The notes: generated by a model not told the origin, from the sequence alone. Numbered from the stretch's first letter, positions 7,919 to 16,208 are shown. The stretch is DNA of 20,696 bases from an uncultured Lachnospiraceae bacterium (GCA_900544685.1 UQWA01000039.1:1-20696); one strand, 5' to 3'. Translations and numbers: made by a program.

Positions 7919-9058
7919 ATGAATAACAATGAGAAGTCCAAAGGAGGCCTTTTGAGAAACGGGGCAGTGCAGTCTCTGATTGCGTCCGTGATCTGTATTA
8001 TCATAGGTCTTCTGATCGGTTATGTTGTATTACTTATTATCAATCCGGCAGGTGCAGCGGGAGCCATCGTTGCGATTTTAAAGAACTTTATGTATTACCC
8101 GTCAGCCGTAAAGGCGACACAGTATTTCGGAAGTACGCTGGTGAAAGCGTGTCCGCTGCTGCTATGTTCCCTGTCTGTGCTGTTTGCCTACAAGGTGGGC
8201 CTGTTTAACATCGGAGCAGCAGGACAGTATGTGGCAGGTGCAGGTGCATGCCTGTATTTTGCACTGGGATTCAAGATGCCGTGGTATGTATGTGTGCTGG
8301 CAGCAATTGTCGTAGCAGCAGCTCTGGCAGCCGTTTCCGGTATTCTGAAGGCATACTGCAACGTAAACGAAGTTATTTCCTGTATTATGCTGAACTGGAT
8401 CTCCCTGTATGTGGTAAACATGCTGTTATCCACAGTAAAAGATCCGTCCAGCCCGTATTCTCTGGCACTGGGATCCACCAATGCGGCAGCAGCTCTGCCT
8501 ACACTGGGACTGGAAAAATTATTTGCAAATAATAAATACGTATCCATTGCCCTTCCATTGTCTGTAATCGTTGCGATTCTGGTATGGATACTTCTGGAAA
8601 AAACAAAACTTGGATATGAACTGAAAGCCACCGGCCTGAATAAACAGGCAGCAAAATACTGTGGTATGAAGGAAAAATACAATATCATCCTGACCATGGT
8701 GATCGCCGGTGCTCTGGCAGGGCTGGGTGCATCCTTCTACTACCTGACAGGTGTGGAACAGTGGGCAGTAACCCAGACCAGTGTCCCTGGTATGGGATTT
8801 AACGGAATCGCGGCAGCATTCCTGGGAGGTCTGCATCCGATCGGAGCGATCTTCTCATCCTACTTTATTCAGCACATTACCAGTGGAGGCGCTTACGTGG
8901 ATAAGTCTATGTACTGTTCCCAGATTTCAGATTTTATCTCAGCACTGATTATTTACCTGTGCGGTTTCGTATTCTTTTTCAAACTGTGGATGAACCACAT
9001 GCTGGATAAGAGAGACGAAAAACGTGCGATGAAAGAAGAGAAGGGAGGCGAAGCATAA
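7919..9058 (+). CDS. ABC importer permease 1 (YufP/NupP-like)
   Basis: This 379-residue membrane permease belongs to the BPD_transp_2 (branched-chain amino acid/nucleoside) family. It has a first membrane helix near residues 19-44, a GLFNIGAAGQYVAGA block typical of the family near residue 100, and the ATGLNKQAAKYCGM coupling loop that contacts the ATPase. The C-terminus is charged (DKRDEKRAMKEEKGGE). ATG 7919 is four bases past the ATPase stop, behind AAAGGGGG. The stop overlaps the next start by one base in TAATG, so translation is probably coupled. It forms the channel with permease 2. Confidence 0.88.
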   Translation: MNNNEKSKGGLLRNGAVQSLIASVICIIIGLLIGYVVLLIINPAGAAGAIVAILKNFMYYPSAVKATQYFGSTLVKACPLLLCSLSVLFAYKVGLFNIGAAGQYVAGAGACLYFALGFKMPWYVCVLAAIVVAAALAAVSGILKAYCNVNEVISCIMLNWISLYVVNMLLSTVKDPSSPYSLALGSTNAAAALPTLGLEKLFANNKYVSIALPLSVIVAILVWILLEKTKLGYELKATGLNKQAAKYCGMKEKYNIILTMVIAGALAGLGASFYYLTGVEQWAVTQTSVPGMGFNGIAAAFLGGLHPIGAIFSSYFIQHITSGGAYVDKSMYCSQISDFISALIIYLCGFVFFFKLWMNHMLDKRDEKRAMKEEKGGEA

Positions 9059-9999
9059 TGTTACTTCTGATTCAATATACATTAATATTTGCTTCCGTTT
9101 TAATTCTGGTGGCACTGGGCGGATGTTTTTCCGAGCACAGTGGGGTTATTAATATCGGACTGGAAGGTATCATGGTTATGGGAGCTCTGGGAGGAGCACT
9201 GATGCTGCGTTTCCTTTCACCGGATCTGCCGGCAGTGGTAATTATTCTGCTGGTTATGCTGGCAAGTATTGCAGTTGGTATGGTATATTCCCTGCTCCTT
9301 GCAGTGGCAGCCATTAATTTCAAGGCAGACCAGACACTGGTCGGTACCGCACTGAACCTGCTGGGAACGGCAGCAGCCGTTGTTGTGGTAAGAGCCATCA
9401 ACATGGCAGCAGATCCGAATAATGTATCTTCTACTGTATCCTATATTGCTACCAAGAAGGCATTACTGGTCAGAATCGGAGGCTTTGAATTTAACTGGTT
9501 CATGCTGGTAGCACTGCTTGCATTAATAATCTCTTATGTAGTATTATATAAGACGCGGTTCGGACTTCGTCTTCAGGCGTGTGGAGAACATCCTCAGGCA
9601 GCGGATTCTGTAGGTATTAACGTACAGAAGATGCGTTATGCGGGTGTGCTGATCTCCGGTGTGCTGGGAGGACTGGGCGGAATCGTATATATTACAGCCG
9701 GTGTAAGCGAATGGAAGTTTGAAAATGGTGTGGCAGGATTTGGATTCCTGGCTCTGGCAGTTATGATTTTTGGACAGTGGAAGCCAGTCAATATCGGTCT
9801 GGCAGCCCTTCTTTTCGGAATGTTCCGGGCATTGTCTAATGTATATAATGGCTTCGGAGCTCTGGCAGCCCTGCACATTCCAAGTACGGTATACAATATG
9901 CTGCCATATATTATTTCTCTGATTGTTCTGGCATTTACCTCCCAGAAATCAAGGGCACCGAAGGCCGAAGGTATTCCGTACGATAAAGGACAAAGATAA
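9058..9999 (+). CDS. ABC importer permease 2 (YufQ/NupQ-like)
   Basis: This 313-residue membrane permease pairs with permease 1. The GCFSEHSGVINIGLEGIMVM block near residues 22-41 is the hallmark of the NupQ/YufQ group, and FGLRLQACGEHPQAADSVGI near 180 is its ATPase-coupling loop. GGREGG-type ribosome site GGGAGG lies at 9043-9048, inside the end of the upstream gene. The start overlaps the upstream stop by one base. A BMP-type substrate-binding lipoprotein gene, the normal fourth member, is absent here and on either side within the window. Confidence 0.88.
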   Translation: MLLLIQYTLIFASVLILVALGGCFSEHSGVINIGLEGIMVMGALGGALMLRFLSPDLPAVVIILLVMLASIAVGMVYSLLLAVAAINFKADQTLVGTALNLLGTAAAVVVVRAINMAADPNNVSSTVSYIATKKALLVRIGGFEFNWFMLVALLALIISYVVLYKTRFGLRLQACGEHPQAADSVGINVQKMRYAGVLISGVLGGLGGIVYITAGVSEWKFENGVAGFGFLALAVMIFGQWKPVNIGLAALLFGMFRALSNVYNGFGALAALHIPSTVYNMLPYIISLIVLAFTSQKSRAPKAEGIPYDKGQR

Positions 10000-10020
10000 C
10001 ACAGATGAACTAAGAACAGC

Positions 10021-10099
10021 CCGCCGGCGTGATGACAGAAGAGAAACCCTTGTTACTGTGAATAGTAGCGAACTCTCAGAACAGACATCCGTCCGGCGG
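10021..10099 (+). promoter_or_regulatory. Structured leader before the FAD oxidoreductase
   Basis: Within the 117 bases between permease 2 and the oxidoreductase, four pairs of complementary segments nest in order. These are CCGCCGG/CCGGCGG (10021-10027, 10093-10099), GATG/CATC (10031-10034, 10086-10089), GAGA/TCTC (10041-10044, 10074-10077) and TACT/AGTA (10054-10057, 10064-10067). The internal loops are purine-rich. The outer stem ends in ATTTTT just before the AAAGGAG ribosome site. It could be an untyped riboswitch, an attenuator or a processing signal between operon parts. The AGAGA...GAACTCTCAG portion loosely recalls glycine aptamers, but their conserved core is absent. Confidence 0.45.
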
Positions 10100-10116
10100 A
10101 TTTTTAAAGGAGAATA

Positions 10117-11487
10117 ATGATGAAATATGATGTGATTATTGTGGGCGCAGGCCCTGGAGGAATTTTTTCCTCTTATGAACTGGTAAAATTAAATCCAAAT
10201 CTGAAAATTGCAGTATTTGAAGCAGGATATTCCCTGGAAAAGCGTCACTGCCCGATTGATGGCGACAAGGTAAAGAACTGTATCAAGTGCAAGACTTGTG
10301 CGATTATGAGTGGATTCGGAGGTGCCGGCGCATTTTCAGATGGAAAATATAATATTACCAATGATTTTGGTGGAACCCTGTACGAATATATCGGCAGAAA
10401 GGAAGCCATGGATCTGATGAAGTACGTAGATGAGATCAACGTAAAACACGGTGGAGAGGGAACGAAGATGTACTCGACAGCCGGAACCGGGCTGAAAAAA
10501 GTCTGTATGCAGAATAAGTTAAAGCTTCTGGATGCGTCGGTGCGTCATCTGGGAACGGACATCAACTATGTGGTACTGGAAAACCTGTATGCAGAGTTAA
10601 AGGACAAAGTAGATTTCCATTTCCATACACCGGTAAGCAGCGTGGAAGTCATGGACGGCGGTTACCGTGTGGTGACAGAGAAAGAAAGCTATGAATGTGA
10701 GAAATGTATCATTTCTGTTGGAAGAAGCGGAAGCAAGTGGATGGAGACAGTTTGTAAGAAATTGGATATTCCGACCAAGTCCAACCGTGTGGACATCGGT
10801 GTCCGTGTAGAACTGCCGGCAGTGATTTTCTCAGATCTGACAGATGAACTTTATGAAAGCAAGATTGTATACCGTACAGAGAAGTTCGAGGATAATGTAC
10901 GTACCTTCTGTATGAATCCTTACGGAAGTGTGGTAAATGAAAATACCAACGGTATCGTAACGGTAAACGGACACAGCTTTGAGGATCCTGCAAAACGTAC
11001 AGAGAATACCAACTTTGCCCTTCTGGTGGCAAAACATTTTTCCGAGCCGTTCAAGGATAGCAATGGATATGGAGAAAGTATTGCCAGACTGTCTAATATG
11101 CTGGGAGGCGGTGTTATCGTACAGCGTTTTGGTGACCTGGTAAGAGGAAGACGAAGTAATGCCAAGAGAATCGAAGAAGGTCTTGTGACACCGACCCTGT
11201 CAGCTACACCGGGTGACCTGAGTCTGGTACTGCCAAAGCGTATTCTTGATGGTATCATTGAAATGATTTACGCACTGGATAAGATCGCACCTGGAACGGC
11301 CAATGATGACACACTGCTGTATGGTGTGGAAGTAAAATTCTACAATATGGAAGTAGAACTGGATGAAAATCTGGAAAGCAAACATAAGGGACTGTATGTT
11401 ATAGGTGATGGAAGCGGGGTAACCCATTCTCTGTCACATGCATCGGCAAGCGGTGTTTATGTTGCAAGAAAGATTGTAAACGGATAA
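10117..11487 (+). CDS. FAD-dependent oxidoreductase, COG2509-like
   Basis: This 456-residue cytoplasmic flavoprotein opens with a Rossmann dinucleotide site (IIVGAGPGG, Gly10, Gly12, Gly15; Glu35 at the end of strand 2). A cysteine cluster follows (Cys45, Cys55, Cys58, Cys61, with CIKCKTC spacing), then GFGGAGAFSDGK, which is characteristic of the uncharacterised COG2509 dehydrogenases. A second FAD motif, YVIGDGSGVTHSLSHASASG, is at the C-terminus. The cluster could be redox-active or bind metal. Two adjacent ATG codons (10117 and 10120) follow AAAGGAG; the first is used here. It is 117 bases downstream of permease 2, behind a structured leader, so it may be the operon's last gene or separately controlled. 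The substrate is unknown. Confidence 0.85.
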   Translation: MMKYDVIIVGAGPGGIFSSYELVKLNPNLKIAVFEAGYSLEKRHCPIDGDKVKNCIKCKTCAIMSGFGGAGAFSDGKYNITNDFGGTLYEYIGRKEAMDLMKYVDEINVKHGGEGTKMYSTAGTGLKKVCMQNKLKLLDASVRHLGTDINYVVLENLYAELKDKVDFHFHTPVSSVEVMDGGYRVVTEKESYECEKCIISVGRSGSKWMETVCKKLDIPTKSNRVDIGVRVELPAVIFSDLTDELYESKIVYRTEKFEDNVRTFCMNPYGSVVNENTNGIVTVNGHSFEDPAKRTENTNFALLVAKHFSEPFKDSNGYGESIARLSNMLGGGVIVQRFGDLVRGRRSNAKRIEEGLVTPTLSATPGDLSLVLPKRILDGIIEMIYALDKIAPGTANDDTLLYGVEVKFYNMEVELDENLESKHKGLYVIGDGSGVTHSLSHASASGVYVARKIVNG

Positions 11488-11541
11488 AAAAGAGACAACA
11501 TGGTACCGCATAAATTCTGAAACAGAAATGGGGGCTGCCAA

Positions 11542-12318
11542 ATGAAAACAGACAAAAAGCAGGGAATATTGATTGTGGATGAGTCGGCAGAGAAACGCAC
11601 ACAGATGAAAAATATTCTTCAGAAGGAGTTTTGTGTTCTGGAGGCAGAGAACGAAGGAGAGGCAGCAAAAATACTGAAGAATTATGAAGTGGATTTTTGT
11701 GTGATGCTCCCGGACAGTTATCGGGCGCTGACCGGACTGGGTGCTGTATATTCGGCTCAATTAAAGCGGCTGGAGGAAAAGGCGTCACTGGATCCTCTGA
11801 CGGGACTCCTGAATCACGCAGCGGCGAGGAAAAGAATGGAAGAACGGCTGAGCAGTCATGAAGAAAGCAAATTTGCATTTATCATTTTTGACCTGGATTA
11901 TTTCAAACTGGCCAATGATACTTATGGGCATAAGTTTGGGGATGATGTGCTGATTTACATAGCGGAGACTTTGCGCAGTGTGCTTCGCAAAGAGGATCTG
12001 GCAGTACGGATTGGCGGGGATGAGTTCCTGATTATACTGGAATATCATGAGGATATAGAGCCTGTGGCAGACCGGATTTTTCAGATACTGAAAGGGAATT
12101 ATGAACATTTCCCGATCTCTATCAGTATGGGAATCAGCATGACCGAGAACAATATCCGGGAATACGATACTCTGTTTAAGCGGGCGGATAAGGCACTTTA
12201 TGCAGCCAAGCGAGGCGGCAGAGGGCGGTATGTATTTTATGACGACATGATGGACAATATGTTTTCTGTATTATCTCCGATTGAGGGAGCAGAAGAAGAT
12301 AAAAGAGGATTAGTATGA
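11542..12318 (+). CDS. Diguanylate cyclase with degenerate receiver-like N-terminus
   Basis: This 258-residue protein should make cyclic di-GMP from GTP. The C-terminal GGDEF domain (about 78-235) is intact: SLDPLTGLLNH, FDLDYFKLANDTYGH, the active-site GGDEF (158-162) and an RxxD inhibitory site (149-152) exactly five residues before it. That indicates an active, product-inhibited enzyme. Residues 8-65 begin like a response-regulator receiver (ILIVDESAEKR) but are only half the usual length. They lack an evident phosphoacceptor Asp at the strand reading FCVMLPDS, so phosphorylation control is unlikely. No membrane segment is seen. ATG 11542 follows a GGGGG site. Its last four bases overlap the Cls gene. 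Confidence 0.88.
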   Translation: MKTDKKQGILIVDESAEKRTQMKNILQKEFCVLEAENEGEAAKILKNYEVDFCVMLPDSYRALTGLGAVYSAQLKRLEEKASLDPLTGLLNHAAARKRMEERLSSHEESKFAFIIFDLDYFKLANDTYGHKFGDDVLIYIAETLRSVLRKEDLAVRIGGDEFLIILEYHEDIEPVADRIFQILKGNYEHFPISISMGISMTENNIREYDTLFKRADKALYAAKRGGRGRYVFYDDMMDNMFSVLSPIEGAEEDKRGLV

Positions 12319-13865
12319 AAGGACAGACAGAAGAAGCAAAGATAAGTACAAAAAATAGCGTCAGGAGACTGGTGATGGTAGTAATTGCTGTTTTGCTTCA
12401 GGTGGCATGGATCATCGGGCTGGCATTGAAACTGACGAATTATTATGCGGCAATTTCCACATTGGCAAGTGTATTGGCATTACTGTTGGTATTTCGCGTA
12501 TATGGACTGCGGATTAATTCTGCTTACAAGATATCATGGATTATTCTGATTGAACTGTTCCCAATTCTGGGCGTGTGTCTGTATTTGATGTTTGGGAGAA
12601 CCGGGGCACTGGGAACAATGCGGAAGTGGTTTGACAAGGTACATACGGCTTATGCACATTTGTTGCCACAGGATGAGACAACTGTGGATAAGTTGGAAAA
12701 TGTCGACGCAGGTCTTGCCAGACAGTCAGAGTATCTCCGTAAAGGTGCCGGATATCCGGTCTATCAGAATACGGATGTGGAGTTTTACGGAGACACGGTG
12801 CAGGCACTGGAGGCGCAGAAGGCAGAGATGCGCCGTGCACAGAAGTTTATTTTCATGGAATATCATGCCATTGAGGATTCCGTTGCGTGGAGAGGAATCG
12901 AAGAGATTCTGGTGGAAAAAGCGGCAGAAGGGCTGGATGTACGTGTTTTCTATGATGATATGGGCAGTATTGGTTTCATCAATAAAGATTTCATGGAAAA
13001 AATGAAACGGAAAGGAATCCAATGCAGGGTGTTTAATCCATTAATGCCGATTCTGAATGTATTTATGAATAACCGGGATCACAGGAAGATTACAGTGATT
13101 GACGGAAAAGTCGGATTTACCGGAGGGTATAATCTGGCAAATGAGTATTTTAACCTGACACATCCTTACGGACAGTGGAAAGATTCCGGTGTGAAACTGA
13201 CAGGAGATGCAGTGCGCAGCCTGACACTGATTTTTATGGAGATGTGGAATGCCACGCAGAAGGAACAGGAAGATCCGATACCGTATCTGTTAAAGCCAGC
13301 TTACCGCTCAGCAGAGGGCGGTTATGTACAGCCTTATGCAGACAGTCCATTGGATGGCGAGCGTACCGGGGAAAATGTCTATCTGAATATGATCAAGAGT
13401 GCGAAGAAATATATCTATATCACCACGCCGTATCTGATTATCAGTGATGAGATGCAGCGTACGCTGATACTGGCAGCGAAAAGCGGCGTGGATGTGCGGA
13501 TTATTACGCCGGGTATTCCGGATAAGCCGCTGATCTATAAAGTTACCAGAAGCTATTATGCAGGTCTGGCAGCCGAAGGCGTGCGGATCTACGAATATAC
13601 GCCGGGCTTTATTCATTCCAAGCAGATGGTCTGTGACGATGAAGTGGCTGTTGTGGGCACGATCAATATGGACTTCCGCAGTCTGTATCTGCACTTTGAG
13701 AATGCGTGCTGGATTGCAAAATGCAGGGCGGTGTTGGCGGTACGTCATGATTTTGAAACACTCTTTCCGGTTTGCCGGGAAGTTACCGAGAAATACCGCC
13801 AGAAACGGTCGCTGGCACTGCGGGGATGGGAATGCATCCTGCGGATGTTCAGTCCACTGATGTAA
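12315..13865 (+). CDS. cls: Cardiolipin synthase (phospholipase D superfamily)
   Basis: The enzyme joins two phosphatidylglycerol molecules into cardiolipin and glycerol at the membrane. Two N-terminal membrane helices (about residues 17-60) precede two HKD domains. The first is HRKITVIDG with His256, Lys258 and Asp263; the second is HSKQMVCDD with His434, Lys436 and Asp441. Length (516 residues) is normal for bacterial Cls. The start ATG 12315 overlaps the stop of the diguanylate cyclase gene (ATGA), indicating translational coupling. A strong terminator follows within five bases. The gene pairing suggests coordination of c-di-GMP signalling and membrane lipid composition, which is inference from linkage. 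Confidence 0.93.
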   Translation: MKGQTEEAKISTKNSVRRLVMVVIAVLLQVAWIIGLALKLTNYYAAISTLASVLALLLVFRVYGLRINSAYKISWIILIELFPILGVCLYLMFGRTGALGTMRKWFDKVHTAYAHLLPQDETTVDKLENVDAGLARQSEYLRKGAGYPVYQNTDVEFYGDTVQALEAQKAEMRRAQKFIFMEYHAIEDSVAWRGIEEILVEKAAEGLDVRVFYDDMGSIGFINKDFMEKMKRKGIQCRVFNPLMPILNVFMNNRDHRKITVIDGKVGFTGGYNLANEYFNLTHPYGQWKDSGVKLTGDAVRSLTLIFMEMWNATQKEQEDPIPYLLKPAYRSAEGGYVQPYADSPLDGERTGENVYLNMIKSAKKYIYITTPYLIISDEMQRTLILAAKSGVDVRIITPGIPDKPLIYKVTRSYYAGLAAEGVRIYEYTPGFIHSKQMVCDDEVAVVGTINMDFRSLYLHFENACWIAKCRAVLAVRHDFETLFPVCREVTEKYRQKRSLALRGWECILRMFSPLM

Positions 13866-13867
13866 AG

Positions 13868-13904
13868 AAAAGGCAGTGATTGTGTGTGATCACTGCCTTT
13901 TTTA
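13868..13904. terminator. Bidirectional intrinsic terminator after cls
   Basis: A perfect thirteen-pair stem (AAAAGGCAGTGAT, 13868-13880, with its complement at 13889-13901), an eight-base loop and a T run ends the cls transcript. The A-rich 5' arm gives a T-rich tail on the other strand, so it may also stop the convergent COG3044 gene. Confidence 0.92.
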
Positions 13905-13971
13905 TATGCGTGCTATCTATGGTTATGACCGCAGATAATATTTGCTTTGCTGCTTGCCTTTCGAATGCCTG

Positions 13972-15711
13972 TTAAGCCCTCCGATACCGGTTGAAGCAGG
14001 AGTAGATCTCCTGTACTCTTGGTATTGCGTATCCGCCGGAAATGTATTTCCCTTCCATGAAGGCAGATAGTCCTTTTTTTTCTAACTGTGTCTGGATGAA
14101 CTGTACAATTTCAGGCAGTGTTTTTTTCGAATCTGCCAGTTTTTCTACTGCGTATTTCAGAAGCAGACCGAGAGTGGCGGTCTGTTCGCAGTCGATGAGC
14201 TGTTCGATATAACGCAGGTCTACAGTTTGTTTCCCAAGTGAAAATCCGTCTTTTCCCTGTAATTTTGCTTTCAGGCTTTCTTCTCCGCGCACAGCGCCGG
14301 TGCGGTAATCTCGTTTTTTGCCCACTGCTTTCGGATCAGTGGTCATGATGCGGTGGCTTTCTGGCATTGTAAACGGGCGGACCGGTGTCTCGGGAATTGG
14401 AAATTCATTACACAGGACTTTTGCTTTTTCTGTAATATCCACAGGCACATAGCTGTCCATCTGTATGACGGTATCTGCAATGTGGAAAAAGGCACCGGTG
14501 CTTCCGGCAACCAGAACTGTGGAGATACCGGCCTGAGCATACAGGTCACGGGCACGCTCCAGAAATGGAGTGATCGGTTCTTTGTCTGGAGCTATAAGGC
14601 GTTGCATGAAGGCGTCACGCACCATAAAGTTGGTGGCAGAGGTATCTTCATCCAGCAGGAACACACTGCTTCCGGACTCCATGCCTTCGATGATGCCTGC
14701 AGCCTGAGAAGTACTTCCGCTGGCGTCGTCTGTGGAGAAGCAGCGAGTATCCTTACTGTTTGGAAGGTCATTGATGAACATGGAGATGTCCACATCTTTG
14801 ATGAAGCGCCCGTCCTCGGAACGGAGCTTCAGGGCAGAATCATTGGTCAGGACATATTCCCGCCCGTCTCCGGCAACGTGATTGTATACACCCATATCCA
14901 GAGCATTCAGCAGAGTGGATTTGCCGTGATAGCCACCGCCTACGATGAGCGTGATGCCCTCTGGAATCCCCATACCGTTGATGGTGCCTTTATGTGGCAG
15001 TTCCATAGTGATGCGCAAGGATTTCGGGGAAGCGAAGGATTTTGCATTTTTCATTGGGCGGGAAGATACGCCGCTTTCTCGCGGCAGGATAGCTCCGTCA
15101 GCTACAAAAGCCACCAGTTTTCTTTTTTTCATTTCTTTACGAATGGCATCCTGATCTTCGCACAGATCTATGGACTGTTTCACTTCTGCAGCATTCAGAT
15201 TGCGGTAATAAAAGGTCTTTTCCACACATACAGGCAGAAAATCAAATAAGATTTTTTCCAGTTCTTTTGCGTTAATACTGCGGCCGTTGGCTGGAAAACC
15301 GACAAAGAAGCGGGCAGTTATTAAGCCGTTTTGTGGATCGTTGTCTATCTGGCAGGCAGTCCGTTCCAGAATCTCCGGACCACACTGACTGACGGAGATC
15401 AGACCACTTTTACCAGAACCCTTGGCACGAAAAGAAAACTTTGCCACCTGTGTAGCAAACTGACGGGTAAGGTAATCAGAAAGTGTTACCCTGGTCAGTA
15501 CACTTGCAAGGCAAAACTGCGGGAAGCCGGCACGTTTCAGAGGCACCTGTACACTGATGTGGGACGGGGAGGCGAAAGGATCTCCCTGCACATGATCAAT
15601 GGAAAGAGTGTACGCTGGAAAACGGTAAGTGCCTTTCAGAGACTTGTATGCCGGGTAGCTTTTATGGTCAATGGAATGTAATAATTGCTGTAAATCATTG
15701 GATGATTGCAT
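13972..15711 (-). CDS. Predicted ATPase of the ABC class (COG3044)
   Basis: This 579-residue soluble protein has one ABC-class ATPase domain. The Walker A-like GGGYHGKST is at residues 258-266, the signature-like SGSTSQAAGI is near 331-340, and the Walker B-like VFLLDEDTSATNF has Asp354, Glu355 and Asp356. There is no transmembrane region and no permease partner nearby, matching the stand-alone COG3044 family whose role is unknown. The C-terminal 100 residues look helical. ATG 15711 follows AAAAGGAG. A monocistronic unit seems likely: its own promoter lies at 15749-15777, it is convergent with cls, and nothing follows on its strand. A role in RNA or nucleic acid handling has been speculated for the family, but nothing here proves it. 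Confidence 0.85.
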   Translation of the reverse strand: MQSSNDLQQLLHSIDHKSYPAYKSLKGTYRFPAYTLSIDHVQGDPFASPSHISVQVPLKRAGFPQFCLASVLTRVTLSDYLTRQFATQVAKFSFRAKGSGKSGLISVSQCGPEILERTACQIDNDPQNGLITARFFVGFPANGRSINAKELEKILFDFLPVCVEKTFYYRNLNAAEVKQSIDLCEDQDAIRKEMKKRKLVAFVADGAILPRESGVSSRPMKNAKSFASPKSLRITMELPHKGTINGMGIPEGITLIVGGGYHGKSTLLNALDMGVYNHVAGDGREYVLTNDSALKLRSEDGRFIKDVDISMFINDLPNSKDTRCFSTDDASGSTSQAAGIIEGMESGSSVFLLDEDTSATNFMVRDAFMQRLIAPDKEPITPFLERARDLYAQAGISTVLVAGSTGAFFHIADTVIQMDSYVPVDITEKAKVLCNEFPIPETPVRPFTMPESHRIMTTDPKAVGKKRDYRTGAVRGEESLKAKLQGKDGFSLGKQTVDLRYIEQLIDCEQTATLGLLLKYAVEKLADSKKTLPEIVQFIQTQLEKKGLSAFMEGKYISGGYAIPRVQEIYSCFNRYRRA

Positions 15712-15748
15712 AAAATGGACTCCTTTTGTGAATTCTTATAGTAAAGAT

Positions 15749-15777
15749 ATTATAAGACTTTCGAAGGTTGAACGCAA
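15749..15777 (-). promoter_or_regulatory. Promoter of the COG3044 ATPase gene
   Basis: On the minus strand, -35 TTGCGT (15777-15772) and -10 TATAAT (15754-15749) are 17 bases apart. Initiation near 15742 gives a leader of about 30 bases with the AAAAGGAG site. A 26-base direct repeat pair lies just upstream of the -35 box. Confidence 0.6.
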
Positions 15778-15793
15778 TGTAGTACTTATTTTC

Positions 15794-15858
15794 AACGAAC
15801 GAACACCGTGCAATATGATAGGCTATCTAATTAACGAACGAACAACATGCAGTATGAT
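15794..15858. repeat. Pair of 26-base direct repeats upstream of the COG3044 promoter
   Basis: The copies at 15794-15819 and 15833-15858 match at 23 of 26 positions, are offset by 39 bases and begin with AACGAACGAACA. They lie 17 bases or more upstream of the -35 box of the minus-strand promoter. This is a typical place for an activator binding site. Confidence 0.65.
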
Positions 15859-15907
15859 CTGCCAGGATACGTTGATTTTCTATATCTGCCTACCATCTTA
15901 GCAGATC

Positions 15908-16036
15908 GTACATGCATTTGTGTTCTGTATGTTGAGGACATATATGAATCTTAGACATACAATACTTACACTTGCGTGCTGTATACAGAGAAAATATTTA
16001 ATTATTTTCAGCAGTGTACATGTACTTGTGGTCTGT
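15908..16036. repeat. Three degenerate 21-base repeats at 54-base period
   Basis: The copies start at 15908, 15962 and 16016, exactly 54 bases apart. The shared core is AYTTGYGKKCTGT, preceded by a TAC-containing octamer. Copies 1 and 3 match at 18 of 21 positions; copy 2 is more divergent. A second weak similarity, TATGAAT, recurs at the same offset in copies 1 and 3. They may be an aged tandem duplication or phased protein sites. Confidence 0.5.
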
Positions 16037-16115
16037 TTCGCGAAACGGATTATGAATTATGTATCAGGATATAAGATTCAACGGTGATGAATAGAGGTAA
16101 AATGTAAGAATTATC

Positions 16116-16144
16116 TTGACAGAAGTGAATGTATGAATTATAGT
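16116..16144 (+). promoter_or_regulatory. Near-consensus promoter of the DUF3793 gene
   Basis: A perfect -35 box TTGACA (16116-16121), a 17-base spacer and the -10 box TATAGT (16139-16144) make this the strongest promoter in the window. Initiation is expected near 16151, right at the start of an inverted repeat. Confidence 0.85.
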
Positions 16145-16154
16145 AATTTATGGA

Positions 16155-16170
16155 GTTAGAATAATCTAAC
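16155..16170 (+). promoter_or_regulatory. Inverted repeat at the DUF3793 transcription start
   Basis: GTTAGA (16155-16160) and TCTAAC (16165-16170) form a perfect six-base inverted repeat around ATAA. It lies just downstream of the expected start of transcription. It could be a repressor operator blocking initiation or a small 5' hairpin in the leader. Confidence 0.45.
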
Positions 16171-16176
16171 ACAAAT

Positions 16177-16208
16177 AATAAAAAGCTTACGAAGATTAGC
16201 TTTTTATT
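16177..16208 (+). terminator. Leader terminator/attenuator ahead of DUF3793
   Basis: An eleven-pair perfect stem (AATAAAAAGCT, 16177-16187, with 16198-16208) ends in a T run and lies between the strong promoter and the ribosome site AAGGAG (16215-16220). A transcript stopping here would be about 55 bases long. An attenuator is plausible. A 5' stabilising hairpin is the alternative, since the stem has only two or three GC pairs. Confidence 0.5.

Noticed and set aside
10021..10099. Glycine riboswitch
   Set aside because: Only the outer strands look similar. The conserved GCACCGAAGG-like core is missing and the gene is not a glycine gene.
14353..15249. Long plus-strand open frame (298 codons)
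   Set aside because: It lies wholly antisense to the COG3044 ATPase gene, has no ribosome site and no recognisable domain, while the minus strand has clear motifs.
15908..16036. CRISPR-like array in the 54-base periodic region
   Set aside because: There are only three copies, the repeats are degenerate, and no cas genes are in the window.
16080..16170. Fur box at the DUF3793 promoter
   Set aside because: No sequence resembling the GATAATGATAATCATTATC pattern was found; GTTAGA/TCTAAC is too short and different.
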